From positions 1 through 64,000 of the forward strand of contig NZ_JQDZ01000125.1 of the NCBI RefSeq assembly GCF_000764205.1: DNA of 64,000 nucleotides, read 5' to 3'. Shown one piece after another: positions 1 through 8,915 of the stretch. Below the pieces are notes generated by a model, which saw nothing but the letters and a program-made list of their open reading frames with translations, did not search any database and was not told the DNA's origin. The translations under genes and the position numbers were made by a program. Position 1 is the first letter of the stretch. Every line of letters starts with the position of its first letter. The DNA is from Thalassotalea sp. ND16A. Its GTDB lineage: Bacteria; Pseudomonadota; Gammaproteobacteria; Enterobacterales; Alteromonadaceae.

Positions 1-315
1 CAGGAAGTATACCGAAAAAACTTCGGGCTATGCGCGAGAACGTCAAACAGTTTATACTACCAGAGAAAAGAAAGCGGCCCAAAGACAGGACCGTGAGAGT
101 TAGCAAAACTCGTTACCATATTAAAACGAGATCCTCTTAACTGAATGGTGTTAGACGAAGGTCGGGACCTCCTTGCTTCACAATGTGGTTACATTTACCT
201 AGTAACTCGCTGCATTAAATAGCATAACCGCATAATTTAAGTTATTATTTCCGCAATTAATAATTAGTAAATAAGCGTTATAAATATTTACGCTTTAAGC
301 CCTTTAAGGAAAAAA
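1..315. other. Region upstream of map
   Basis: No gene is supported here. In related bacteria map is divergent from rpsB, so the left part may hold the leader and promoters of a leftward gene outside the window. On the minus strand there are promoter-like boxes (for example TTGGGC, 17 bp, TAGTAT reading leftward near 50-80), but they are weak. A small stem CCGAA/TTCGG lies near 13-28. AT-rich sequence from 225 to 300 probably holds the map promoter (TATAAA-like box near 280). A truncated dispersed repeat sits at 155-183 and is listed separately. Confidence 0.3.
155..183. repeat. Truncated copy of dispersed repeat family A (REP half)
   Basis: The segment with the core CGGGACCTCCTTGCTTCACA closely matches the right arm of the element at 25932-26050 and, in inverted form, the arms of the element at 4841-5017. 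Only one arm is present, and its hairpin partner is missing, so it looks like a decayed remnant. Confidence 0.5.
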
Positions 316-1161
316 ATGAGTATTGCGATTAAGACTCAGGATGAAATTGAAAAAATGCGCGTTGCCGGCAAGTTGGCCGCGAGTGTTTTGGATATGATTG
401 AACCGCACGTTGTTGCCGGTGTTACAACCGAAGAATTGGATGCCATTTGTGCGAAATTCACCAACGACAACAACGCACTGTCTGCGCCACTAAACTATGG
501 TGCCGATCACAATGGCGACGGTGGTTTTCCTAAGTCGATTTGTACCTCGGTGAATCACGTAGTTTGTCATGGTATTCCTTCAGCGCAAGCCCTACAAGAT
601 GGTGACATTGTCAATATTGATATCACTTGTAAAATTTGTCTCGACGACGAGAATACGCCGGAAGCAGAAAAAAAATTCTTCCATGGCGATACTTCCAAGA
701 TGTTTTTGATTGGCGATGTATCGGCAGAAAATCGTCGTTTATGTCGCATTACCCAGGAAAGCTTGTACGCGGCAATGCGGAAAGTTAAGCCGGGCAATAA
801 ATTTTCAGACTTAGGTGCGACGATCCAAAAGCACATCAAAAAAGCCGGCCGTTACGGCATCGTAAAAGATTTTTGTGGTCATGGTATTGGCAGTGTTTTT
901 CACGAAGAGCCGCAGATATTGCATTATAAAAATGCCGATAATCGTAAAATGCAGGCGGGCATGATATTTACCATTGAGCCGATGATTAACTTAGGCAAAG
1001 GCGGTACAAAATTAGACCAGGATGATGGTTGGACGGCTTATACCAGCGATGGAAAAAATTCTGCTCAGTGGGAACACACCCTTTTGGTGACCAATACTGG
1101 TTGTGAAGTATTAACCATTCGTGCTGAGGAAAAAGAGATTAGTCGAATCATGAATAACTAA
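316..1161 (+). CDS. map: Type I methionine aminopeptidase
   Basis: Removes the N-terminal methionine from new cytosolic proteins using a two-metal site. The five expected ligands are visible: Asp102 (NIDIT), Asp125 (HGDTSKMF), His189 (GHGIG), Glu221 (TIEPM) and Glu253 (WEHT), plus the substrate-binding His85 (CHGIP). At 281 residues it is longer than E. coli Map (264). Most of the excess is about 12 extra residues at 105-121, between the first two metal-binding aspartates, a cysteine-containing, acidic insertion. The ATG follows an AAGGAAAA ribosome binding site. glnD follows after 108 bp, as in E. coli relatives. Identity is certain; the role of the insertion is unknown. Confidence 0.97.
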   Translation: MSIAIKTQDEIEKMRVAGKLAASVLDMIEPHVVAGVTTEELDAICAKFTNDNNALSAPLNYGADHNGDGGFPKSICTSVNHVVCHGIPSAQALQDGDIVNIDITCKICLDDENTPEAEKKFFHGDTSKMFLIGDVSAENRRLCRITQESLYAAMRKVKPGNKFSDLGATIQKHIKKAGRYGIVKDFCGHGIGSVFHEEPQILHYKNADNRKMQAGMIFTIEPMINLGKGGTKLDQDDGWTAYTSDGKNSAQWEHTLLVTNTGCEVLTIRAEEKEISRIMNN

Positions 1162-1199
1162 CCTAATCTTACGTTAATTAATAACCAGAACCCTAAGGC

Positions 1200-1233
1200 C
1201 TAAGTACTTTTATTTCGATAAGCAAAGTGCTTA
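1200..1233. other. Hairpin between map and glnD
   Basis: CTAAGTACTTT at 1200-1210 pairs with AAAGTGCTTAG at 1223-1233 (11 bp with one mismatch, 12-nt loop). There is no T-run after it, so it is not a clear terminator. It could protect the map mRNA 3' end or reduce read-through into glnD. Confidence 0.3.
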
Positions 1234-1269
1234 GTACTTATCACTAACCTCTAATTAAGAAGAAACATT

Positions 1270-3924
1270 GTGCTAAGTAATCCAATTCTACCCACCGCAT
1301 TAACCAATAAATTAGCAACAGCTTCAGCGCCGTTAACGACTAAAGAAATGCAGCTTTTAGGCGAAAACTTTTATCTTTGGTTAAAACAAGCATTTAGTGA
1401 TAACGATTATGATGTTTTTCAGTTAGTCGCCGCCAGAGCAGATTTTGTCGATCAAGTATTACAAAAAATATGGTGTCAACATCACCTCGATGAACATCAA
1501 ATTAGCCTGTTAGCGGTTGGTGGTTATGGCAGGGGCGAATTGCACCCACAATCCGATGTCGATATTTTAATCCTGACTCAGGAAAACACCAGCAAAGAAC
1601 TGGAACAGCACATTAGTGAGTTCATCACTGAGCTATGGGACATCCGCCTGGATATTGGTCACAGTGTGCGCAGCGTAAAAGAATGTGTAAAACAGGCGAA
1701 TAACGATGTCACCATTGCCACCAATTTATTGGAATCAAGACTGATTTGTGGCCACCATTTATTGCAAGAACAACTTACCCCACACATTCAAAAAGCCAAG
1801 TTTTGGCCGGCCGGACAGTTTTTCATTGCCAAGCGCGAAGAACAAGTTAAACGTCATCAACAGTACAAAGGGGCGGCGTATACGCTTGAGCCAAACTTAA
1901 AGGCGAACCCTGGTGGTTTACGTGACATCCAAAATATCAGTTGGGTCGCATTACGTCATTTTAATGCCAATAATCTGGAAGAGTTAGTCGCCCATAATTA
2001 CCTTACCCAAAATGAATATCACGAGCTAATAGAGTGTCAATATTATCTCTGGCGCATGCGTTTTGCCCTACACCTTGTTGCAGGGCGAAGCGAGAACCGT
2101 TTGCTATTTGATTATCAGGGTAACGTCGCCGAATTGATGGGCTTTGGCGATGAAGGTAAAGCGGCAATTGAACGTATGATGAAGCGTTTTTTTCGAGTGA
2201 TTAATTACGTCAGTGAATTAAACGAAATGTTATTGCAGCATTTCGAACAAGGCATTTTAAAACAGCCAAAGCAACCAAGCCAAACCGATATTGATAAAGA
2301 TTTCGTTTTAATTGGTAACTTCATTCAGTTAAAAAGTAAACGTGCTTTTACCCGGCCAGAGATCATCATGAAAATGTTTTTGGTGATTGCCGATAACCCG
2401 CAAATAAAAGGCATCCATGCAACCACCATACGGTTGATGCGGAACACTCGTCGCCGATTAATTTCCGGGTTAAACGATTATGCCGAGTGTCGTCACATTT
2501 TTATGCAAATCATTCGTCACCCTAAAGGCTTAGGGCGAGCATTTAATTTGATGCATAAACATGAAATATTGGCCAGTTACCTGCCCGAGTGGAACAGTAT
2601 TGTCGGCCAAATGCAATTTGATTTATTTCATGCTTATTCGGTTGATGAACACAGCTATCGCTTAATTAAAAACTTATACCGTTTTAGCTTACCTGAACAC
2701 AATCATGAATTTCCGCTGTCGAGTAAAATCATGCAAAAAATTCGTAAGCCTGAAATTTTATATTTAGCCGGAATATTTCATGATATCGCCAAGGGACGTG
2801 GTGGTAGTCACAGTGAATTAGGTGCTGTTGATGCACTCGCCTTTGGCAAAATGCACCAGTTACCGGATCACGACACGAGAATAATCTCCTGGTTAGTAAA
2901 ACAGCATTTATTAATGTCGGTTACGGCTCAGCGCAAAGATATCTCAGATCCGGAAGTGATCCGTGAATTTGGCGAAATAGTTCGTGATGAGGCTCATCTG
3001 GACTATCTATATTGTTTAACCGTAGCCGATATGCGCGCAACCAATGAAAGTTTATGGAATACCTGGAAAGCTAACTTATTGGACGAATTGTATTTTGCAA
3101 CGAAGCGCGCGTTTCGCCGAGGATTAGAAAAACCAGTTGAGTTACGCATAAAAATCCGCGAAAACCAAGATAAAGCATTAGAGCTACTCAATGATAATGA
3201 GATCCGTAGCGAAATAATCAAACCATTATGGAAAAACTTTAAACCGGATTATTTTTTACGCTACTCGCCAGAACAAATTGCCTGGCATAGCCGACATATC
3301 ATCTGCCATGATAAAGACAAGCCGTTAGTGTTGATCAGTGAAAAGCCTTATAGAGGTGGTACTGAAGTATTTGTTTATACCAAGGACGGAAGTAACTTGT
3401 TTGCATCCACGGTGGCCTTGTTAGGGATGAAAAAATTATCGATACATGACGCGAAAATTTTATCCTCAAAAGATGGCTTCACCCTGAACACATTTGTTGT
3501 GCTCGATGCCAAAGGACACCCGGTGAAAGACAGCTATCATGCCGATGATATCAAAACCTCGCTACAAAAGTATTTAGCGGAAAACAATGACATCAAAATC
3601 ATCAAAAAACCTCTGCCGAAAAAATTTCAGCAATTCAACTTTCCCACCAGAGTGAGTTTTATTGAACATAGCAATAAAAGCGTCACGACATTAGAAATAG
3701 TTGCAATCGACAGGCCAGGATTACTGGCCGAAATTGGCGATGTATTTCAGCAATCTGAATTAAATGTCCATATGGCCAAAGTCACCACCTTTGGTGAGAA
3801 AGTCGAAGATGTATTTATTGTGTCTAATAAAGATCATTTTGCACTATCAAAAGATCAACAAGATCAGTTAGAATCCCTGTTATGTAACTCTGGCAATGAA
3901 CCAGACCAGCAACAGACTTCATAA
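1270..3924 (+). CDS. glnD: Bifunctional PII uridylyltransferase / uridylyl-removing enzyme
   Basis: Nitrogen sensor that adds UMP to PII protein when glutamine is low and removes it when glutamine is high. 884 residues, near the E. coli length (890). Domains in order: nucleotidyltransferase with [15 protein letters not shown] at about 84-98; helical region; HD hydrolase domain with [14 protein letters not shown] near residue 500; two C-terminal ACT domains (about 690-770 and 800-875) that bind glutamine. The start is GTG, the first in-frame start after an AAGAAGAAA purine stretch; a TTG just before it is out of frame. dapD follows after 20 bp, so the two are probably co-transcribed. Confidence 0.97.
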   Translation: MLSNPILPTALTNKLATASAPLTTKEMQLLGENFYLWLKQAFSDNDYDVFQLVAARADFVDQVLQKIWCQHHLDEHQISLLAVGGYGRGELHPQSDVDILILTQENTSKELEQHISEFITELWDIRLDIGHSVRSVKECVKQANNDVTIATNLLESRLICGHHLLQEQLTPHIQKAKFWPAGQFFIAKREEQVKRHQQYKGAAYTLEPNLKANPGGLRDIQNISWVALRHFNANNLEELVAHNYLTQNEYHELIECQYYLWRMRFALHLVAGRSENRLLFDYQGNVAELMGFGDEGKAAIERMMKRFFRVINYVSELNEMLLQHFEQGILKQPKQPSQTDIDKDFVLIGNFIQLKSKRAFTRPEIIMKMFLVIADNPQIKGIHATTIRLMRNTRRRLISGLNDYAECRHIFMQIIRHPKGLGRAFNLMHKHEILASYLPEWNSIVGQMQFDLFHAYSVDEHSYRLIKNLYRFSLPEHNHEFPLSSKIMQKIRKPEILYLAGIFHDIAKGRGGSHSELGAVDALAFGKMHQLPDHDTRIISWLVKQHLLMSVTAQRKDISDPEVIREFGEIVRDEAHLDYLYCLTVADMRATNESLWNTWKANLLDELYFATKRAFRRGLEKPVELRIKIRENQDKALELLNDNEIRSEIIKPLWKNFKPDYFLRYSPEQIAWHSRHIICHDKDKPLVLISEKPYRGGTEVFVYTKDGSNLFASTVALLGMKKLSIHDAKILSSKDGFTLNTFVVLDAKGHPVKDSYHADDIKTSLQKYLAENNDIKIIKKPLPKKFQQFNFPTRVSFIEHSNKSVTTLEIVAIDRPGLLAEIGDVFQQSELNVHMAKVTTFGEKVEDVFIVSNKDHFALSKDQQDQLESLLCNSGNEPDQQQTS

Positions 3925-3944
3925 AATATAATCAGGAAAAAATC

Positions 3945-4769
3945 ATGAGTGCCTTGCAAGACATCATTGAATCGGCTTTTGAAAACCGAGCGAACATCTC
4001 ACCTTCAACGGTAGAGCCAGAAGTAAAAAATGCAGTATTAGCAGCTTTAGACCAATTAAACAAAGGTACCGCGCGCGTTGCAGAACAAGTAAACGGTGAG
4101 TGGGTGGTAAACCAATGGCTGAAAAAAGCCGTGTTATTATCATTCCGTATCTATGACAACGAAGTGATCCACGGTGCAGAAAGTACCTTCTTCGATAAAG
4201 TGCCGCTTAAGTATGACGGTTACGGCCAGGCAGACTTTGAGGCCGATGGCGTTCGCGTGGTTCCTGGCGCATCAGTACGTACCGGTAGTTTTATCGGTAA
4301 AAACGTTGTCGTTATGCCATCATTTGTCAACATCGGCGCATTCGTCGATGAAGGCTGTATGGTAGATACCTGGGCAACGGTTGGTTCATGTGCCCAAATA
4401 GGTAAAAACGTACATTTATCTGGTGGCGTCGGCATTGGTGGTGTATTAGAGCCACTACAGGCTGGCCCTACGATTATCGAAGACGATTGTTTCATCGGTG
4501 CCCGTTCAGAGATTGTTGAAGGCGTTGTCGTTGAAAAAGGCTCAGTAATTTCAATGGGCGTGTTCATTGGTCAATCAACCAAAATCTTCGATCGTGAAAC
4601 CGGAGAAATCCATTACGGCCGCGTTCCTGCCGGCTCTGTAGTTGTTTCAGGTAACCTACCTTCTAAGTGTGGTACTTACAGCTTATACGCTGCGGTTATC
4701 GTGAAGAAAGTAGATGCGAAGACGTTAGGTAAAACAGGCATCAATGAGCTGTTACGCTCAATTGATTAA
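3945..4769 (+). CDS. dapD: 2,3,4,5-tetrahydropyridine-2,6-dicarboxylate N-succinyltransferase
   Basis: Transfers succinyl from succinyl-CoA to tetrahydrodipicolinate in the succinylase branch of lysine/meso-diaminopimelate synthesis. 274 residues, the same length as E. coli DapD. After an alpha-helical N-terminal domain, residues about 105-225 show the hexapeptide repeats of a left-handed beta-helix ([30 protein letters not shown]). ATG follows AGGAAAAA. It lies 20 bp after glnD and is closed by a strong terminator. Confidence 0.97.
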   Translation: MSALQDIIESAFENRANISPSTVEPEVKNAVLAALDQLNKGTARVAEQVNGEWVVNQWLKKAVLLSFRIYDNEVIHGAESTFFDKVPLKYDGYGQADFEADGVRVVPGASVRTGSFIGKNVVVMPSFVNIGAFVDEGCMVDTWATVGSCAQIGKNVHLSGGVGIGGVLEPLQAGPTIIEDDCFIGARSEIVEGVVVEKGSVISMGVFIGQSTKIFDRETGEIHYGRVPAGSVVVSGNLPSKCGTYSLYAAVIVKKVDAKTLGKTGINELLRSID

Positions 4770-4786
4770 TGCTGTTTTTACAGATC

Positions 4787-4815
4787 AAAAAAGGAGCCAA
4801 CGGCTCCTTTTTTTT
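4787..4815 (+). terminator. Rho-independent terminator of glnD-dapD
   Basis: GGAGCC at 4793-4798, loop AACG-like, and GGCTCC at 4802-4807, extended by A-T pairs on both sides and followed by an unbroken T-run to 4815. It lies 17 bp after the dapD stop. The symmetric A/T flanks could also let it work on the other strand. Confidence 0.9.
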
Positions 4816-4840
4816 CGATTAAATTTGATATGTTATCAAA

Positions 4841-5017
4841 GCACGTTTTGAAGCAAGGGGGTCCCGGCCTTCGCCGGGATGACGTGGTGTAAGTTAATAA
4901 ATATTGTTGAATTGGCCACTAAGTTAGTAAAGATATCTTTCCAATCAGTACATATTCATAGAGAAAGTACTCCGTCATCCCGTGCTTGCCACGGGACCTC
5001 CATGCTTCAAAACGTGC
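4841..5017. repeat. Dispersed repeat family A, full REPIN-like element
   Basis: Two REP-like hairpins in inverted orientation. The left arm (4841-4885) starts GCACGTTTTGAAGCA and contains CCCGGCCTTCGCCGGG. The right arm (4973-5017) contains CGTCATCCCGTG...CACGGGACCTCC and ends TGCTTCAAAACGTGC, the exact complement of the left end. About 90 bp of AT-rich sequence separates them. A second copy is at 25932-26050 and a fragment at 155-183. Such paired REP elements are usually moved by a RAYT transposase encoded elsewhere; none is seen here. Confidence 0.75.
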
Positions 5018-5054
5018 ATAGTAACAATGGCTCTTCGTCTCTCGTCTCTCGCTT

Positions 5055-5819
5055 CTAAAGCCCCGCCGCGTAGCGGCGAGCCTTATCCAAATCTTCCGGC
5101 GTATCGACGCCTTCCACAGGAAGACGAGATTTTGCCACTTCGACATGGATCTTCTCACCTTGCCATAGCACTCTAAGTTGCTCTAACGCTTCTATTTGCT
5201 CTAATGCGCTTGCTGGCCATTGCACATAATCTTTAATGAAACCGGCGCGGTAGGCGTAGATACCAATGTGACGCAGGTAAAAATCTCCAACATCTTTAAT
5301 ATCATCATTGTCTAGGAAGCGATCTCTGTCGTAAGGAATGGTAGCGCGGGAGAAATACAGGGCATAGCCATCTTTATCACACAATACTTTTACCGCATTC
5401 GGGTTTAGTGCTTCTGCCACGCTATCAATGCTGACGGCCAGCGTGGCCATTCTGGCACAGCTTTGACTGGCCAAATTTTTCGCTACCTGAGCAATATTGG
5501 CACTGGGAATAAACGGTTCATCGCCCTGCACATTAACGATAATTTCATCATCGCTAAAGCCATATTGTGCAACCACTTCGGCCAGGCGTTCGGTACCCGA
5601 TTGATGATCGGCCCGAGTCTTACATACTTCGCCACCAAAGGCGTTTACTGCGGCTGCTACCTCATCATTATCGGTGGCAATAATCACTTTGCTTGCACCC
5701 GATGCCAGCGCCTTTTCGGCAACCCATTGGATCATCGGCTTACCCGCTATTTCAGCCAGCACTTTACCAGGCAATCTGGTTGATTGGAAACGGGCGGGAA
5801 TGACCACAGTAAATTTCAT
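5055..5819 (-). CDS. kdsB: 3-deoxy-manno-octulosonate cytidylyltransferase (CMP-KDO synthetase)
   Basis: Activates KDO as CMP-KDO for lipopolysaccharide inner core synthesis in the cytoplasm. 254 residues (E. coli 248). The N-terminus [15 protein letters not shown] is the nucleotide-binding motif of the family, and [10 protein letters not shown] (near residue 95) is the conserved metal/CTP site. Last gene of the leftward comEC-msbA-lpxK-ycaR-kdsB block: its ATG overlaps the stop codon of ycaR by one base (TAATG), indicating translational coupling. Confidence 0.97.
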   Translation of the reverse strand: MKFTVVIPARFQSTRLPGKVLAEIAGKPMIQWVAEKALASGASKVIIATDNDEVAAAVNAFGGEVCKTRADHQSGTERLAEVVAQYGFSDDEIIVNVQGDEPFIPSANIAQVAKNLASQSCARMATLAVSIDSVAEALNPNAVKVLCDKDGYALYFSRATIPYDRDRFLDNDDIKDVGDFYLRHIGIYAYRAGFIKDYVQWPASALEQIEALEQLRVLWQGEKIHVEVAKSRLPVEGVDTPEDLDKARRYAAGL

Positions 5820-6004
5820 TAGCTACGCTCTTCTTCAGTTAACTTTCTCGCTTCGGTTTCCAGCAATACCGGGATATCTTTTTCAATGGGGTATGCTAAA
5901 TGATCAAACTTACAAATAAGTTCGTTGTGTGCTTTGTTCAGTGCAAGTTTGCCTTTACATACCGGGCAAGCAAGAATATCCATAAGTTTAATATCAAAGG
6001 CCAT
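5819..6004 (-). CDS. ycaR: Trm112/YcaR family small zinc-ribbon-like protein
   Basis: 61 residues with the Trm112 signature [14 protein letters not shown] and a C-terminal [16 protein letters not shown]. coli YcaR has the same position between lpxK and kdsB. Only the first CPxC pair of cysteines is kept plus one Cys further on (LICKFD), so metal binding is uncertain. Start chosen at [11 protein letters not shown] seven residues later is an alternative. It overlaps the end of lpxK by 11 bp and touches kdsB. Function in this operon is not established. Confidence 0.9.
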   Translation of the reverse strand: MAFDIKLMDILACPVCKGKLALNKAHNELICKFDHLAYPIEKDIPVLLETEARKLTEEERS

Positions 6005-7028
6005 AATTTCTACATCTCGTTATAATTAAATCGATTAATTGCTCACCATGATTGTCTTCAAAGTGAGCGTCTACTGGTAAATACCAGCTATTTTTCGGTG
6101 CCATAGCGTGACATTTCACCGCATCTTTCTCCGTCATTAATAACGGGGTTTCCATAGTAGTTTCATTATCAAGCGCATTTTGACTAAATTGCTGAAAATC
6201 GGCACTGGTGAATTGGTGATGGTCAACAAAGCCTACTTTTTGTGCCAGGGTAAAACCCAACTCATGCAAACTCATAAAAAATCGTTCTGGGTTGCCGATC
6301 CCGGCCATCGCATTGACGGTGTGTGCCGGGAACTCCTGCTTAAACTGTTGCAGATTCATTTTCTTGCCGTCTTCTAACCGGATAACATTGTTGCCTTGTA
6401 AATTCATGATTTGCTCATTGACGTCGGCAAGGCCGCCATTAACAATGACCTTATCTACGGTTTGCAGTCGCCATAACCCTTCACGTAAAGGCCCTGCCGG
6501 TAGCAACCAACCATTGCCAAAGCGGCGTTTGCCATCGACAATCACTAATTCCACATCGCGCTTTAAGCGGTAATGCTGCAAGCCATCGTCACTTATCACC
6601 ATGTTACAGCCTTGTTGCATTAACATTTTTACGCCCGCAACCCGGTCACTTGATACCACCACAGGAACCTGACAACGACGAGATATCAGCACAGGTTCAT
6701 CTCCGGCCTGCTCGGCGGTGGTGTCAGCCGTTAATAATAATGGCGATTGACGTTTTTCACCACCATAGCCACGGCTGATCACACCGACAGTGATACCACG
6801 TTGTTGCAACTGTTCAACCAAATAAATCACCATCGGGGTTTTGCCATTGCCACCGACGCCAATATTGCCGACGATAACCACCGGCACATCGAGTTCGACC
6901 TGCTTTAAGATATTTAAACGATATAACATACGTCTAACAGCAGAGAGCAAAAAGAACAATAAATTTAACGGTAATAGCAACCACTTTAGCGGGTGGTTTT
7001 GATACCAGGCTTTTTCAATTAATCGCAA
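5994..7028 (-). CDS. lpxK: Tetraacyldisaccharide 4'-kinase
   Basis: Phosphorylates the 4' position of the lipid A disaccharide at the inner membrane. 344 residues (E. coli 328). An N-terminal membrane-anchoring hydrophobic segment (about 14-32) precedes the Walker A loop [12 protein letters not shown] (about 55-66); [12 protein letters not shown] near 140-151 is the family's conserved segment. The start is TTG, supported by an AAGGAG ribosome binding site at 7036-7041 and by the match of MRLIEKAWY to family N-termini. It lies 36 bp after msbA, the lipid A flippase. Confidence 0.96.
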   Translation of the reverse strand: MRLIEKAWYQNHPLKWLLLPLNLLFFLLSAVRRMLYRLNILKQVELDVPVVIVGNIGVGGNGKTPMVIYLVEQLQQRGITVGVISRGYGGEKRQSPLLLTADTTAEQAGDEPVLISRRCQVPVVVSSDRVAGVKMLMQQGCNMVISDDGLQHYRLKRDVELVIVDGKRRFGNGWLLPAGPLREGLWRLQTVDKVIVNGGLADVNEQIMNLQGNNVIRLEDGKKMNLQQFKQEFPAHTVNAMAGIGNPERFFMSLHELGFTLAQKVGFVDHHQFTSADFQQFSQNALDNETTMETPLLMTEKDAVKCHAMAPKNSWYLPVDAHFEDNHGEQLIDLIITRCRNYGL

Positions 7029-7064
7029 TGGCAGCTCCTTCTAAACGGGCAACCAATGTCTTGT

Positions 7065-8810
7065 CTACTCGCCAAATTGAAACGCATGTAATTGCGCATA
7101 AGCACCCTCGTTTGCCAGTAGCTCTTGATGAGAGCCCTGCTCAATTAATTTGCCCTGCTCCATCACCACAATAGAATCGGCACTTTCAATGGTAGATAAG
7201 CGATGCGCGATAACCACACAAGTACGGTTTTGTTGTAAAACTTTTAATGCATCCTGGATATGCCGTTCAGATTCGGTATCAAGAGCACTGGTTGCCTCAT
7301 CTAAAATTAAAAATGGGGCATCGCATAATAAGGCTCTGGCGATCGCAACTCTTTGTCTTTGACCACCACTTAACATTGAGCCATTCTCGCCAATATTGGT
7401 TGCAAGCCCTTCAGCCAAGTTTTCAGAAAATTCGATAACATGAGCCGCTTTTGCGGCTGCGACAATCTCGTCCATACTGGCATCAGGCTTGCCGTAAGCA
7501 ATGTTGTGAGCAAGGGTGTCATTAAATAACACCACCTGTTGTGAAACATAGGCAAACTGATGACGTAAGCTCGCCAACTTATAGTTCTGAATATTCTCAC
7601 CATCAATCAACACTTGACCCTGCTCGCTATTATAAAAGCGCAACAATAATGAGCTTATGGTTGACTTACCGCTGCCAGAGCGGCCCACCAATGCCAGAGT
7701 TTTACCACTGGCTAATTCAAACGTTAAGTTTTCTAGTGCCGGTTTTTCTGTGTCTTGATAAGTAAAGGTCACATCTTTAAAGGCAAGTGTGCCTTTGGCG
7801 TTTTTCAACTCAATACTGCCACTGTCTTGCTCTATATCCCGGTCAAGGACGGCAAAAATACTTACCGCTGCCGCCATACCACGTTGAAACTCTGCGTTTA
7901 CCGTGGTTAACAATTTAAGTGGTCGTAACAACATGATCATATAGGTCACAATTGCAGTGAAAGCTCCAGGAGATAATTCACCGACAATGTCAGGTCTACT
8001 TGCCGCATAGAGCACGAATGCCAGGGCAAATGAGGCAATAATTTGAATGATCGGCACACTGGTTGATTTCGCGCTCACCATTTTCATTCGTTGCTGACGG
8101 TTTTGGTTATTAATTTTCGCAAAGCGCTTAAATTCACGCTGTTGACCACCAAAAGTGAGCACCACTTTATGGGCATTAAAGGTTTGCTCGGTTGCCGTGG
8201 TAACTATCCCCATCATCTTTTGAATGCGTTTGCTGACGGTGCGAAAGCGCTTTGACACTACCACCACAATGACAGTAACAACAGGAATTATTAATAAGAA
8301 AATCACCGAGAGCTGCCAGGAGTTATAAAACATCAAACCAATTAACCCTAAAACAAAGGCACCTTCGCGAATTAACGTTAACAAGGCTTTAGAGATGGCT
8401 TTTAGTAACTGTTCGGTATCGTAAGTAATCTTAGAGATTAAACTACCCGTCGACTCTTTATCATGAAATGGGACTGGCATCGCCACGATGTGTTCGAACA
8501 GTTTTTGGCGCAGGCGCATTACCACATGGTTACCCATCCATGCCAGACAATAAGTCGCCATAAAGTGGCTGCAACCTCTTACGAGAAAAGCGACGATAAC
8601 AAAAATTGGCGCGTATTTTAAAATGTCTGGGTTGGCGTTGGTTAAGCCGTCATCAATTAACGGCTGCAATTGAGAAAAAACCAAGGTATCAATGCCGGCA
8701 TAACCTAACATACCAATAATGGCAGCGGTTAAACCAAGGCGTAAGCCTTTGGTGTAGCTGAAAAGGCGCTTAAAATTCTGCCAGGTACTGGCAGCCATTT
8801 TATCCTGCAT
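7065..8810 (-). CDS. msbA: Lipid A export ATP-binding/permease protein MsbA
   Basis: Homodimeric ABC exporter that flips core-lipid A across the inner membrane. 581 residues (E. coli 582). The first 310 residues hold six membrane segments. The ATPase domain has Walker A GRSGSGKST (near 377), signature [15 protein letters not shown] (near 480), Walker B FLILDEATSALD and the H-loop IAHRLST. Starts with MQDKMAAS; the gene lies between comEC (105 bp upstream) and lpxK, the standard arrangement. Confidence 0.97.
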   Translation of the reverse strand: MQDKMAASTWQNFKRLFSYTKGLRLGLTAAIIGMLGYAGIDTLVFSQLQPLIDDGLTNANPDILKYAPIFVIVAFLVRGCSHFMATYCLAWMGNHVVMRLRQKLFEHIVAMPVPFHDKESTGSLISKITYDTEQLLKAISKALLTLIREGAFVLGLIGLMFYNSWQLSVIFLLIIPVVTVIVVVVSKRFRTVSKRIQKMMGIVTTATEQTFNAHKVVLTFGGQQREFKRFAKINNQNRQQRMKMVSAKSTSVPIIQIIASFALAFVLYAASRPDIVGELSPGAFTAIVTYMIMLLRPLKLLTTVNAEFQRGMAAAVSIFAVLDRDIEQDSGSIELKNAKGTLAFKDVTFTYQDTEKPALENLTFELASGKTLALVGRSGSGKSTISSLLLRFYNSEQGQVLIDGENIQNYKLASLRHQFAYVSQQVVLFNDTLAHNIAYGKPDASMDEIVAAAKAAHVIEFSENLAEGLATNIGENGSMLSGGQRQRVAIARALLCDAPFLILDEATSALDTESERHIQDALKVLQQNRTCVVIAHRLSTIESADSIVVMEQGKLIEQGSHQELLANEGAYAQLHAFQFGE

Positions 8811-8915
8811 AAATATCTCTTGAGGTATTGTTTTTTATTCTGGTGGTTATTCTACCGTAAATATGCACAATTCAAACCCTAATTCACTGATATAGTTAAT
8901 ATCTTAGCTCATTTT

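Noticed and set aside
1200-1233. Terminator after map
   Set aside because: The stem has a mismatch, a long loop and no T-run, so it is listed only as a hairpin.
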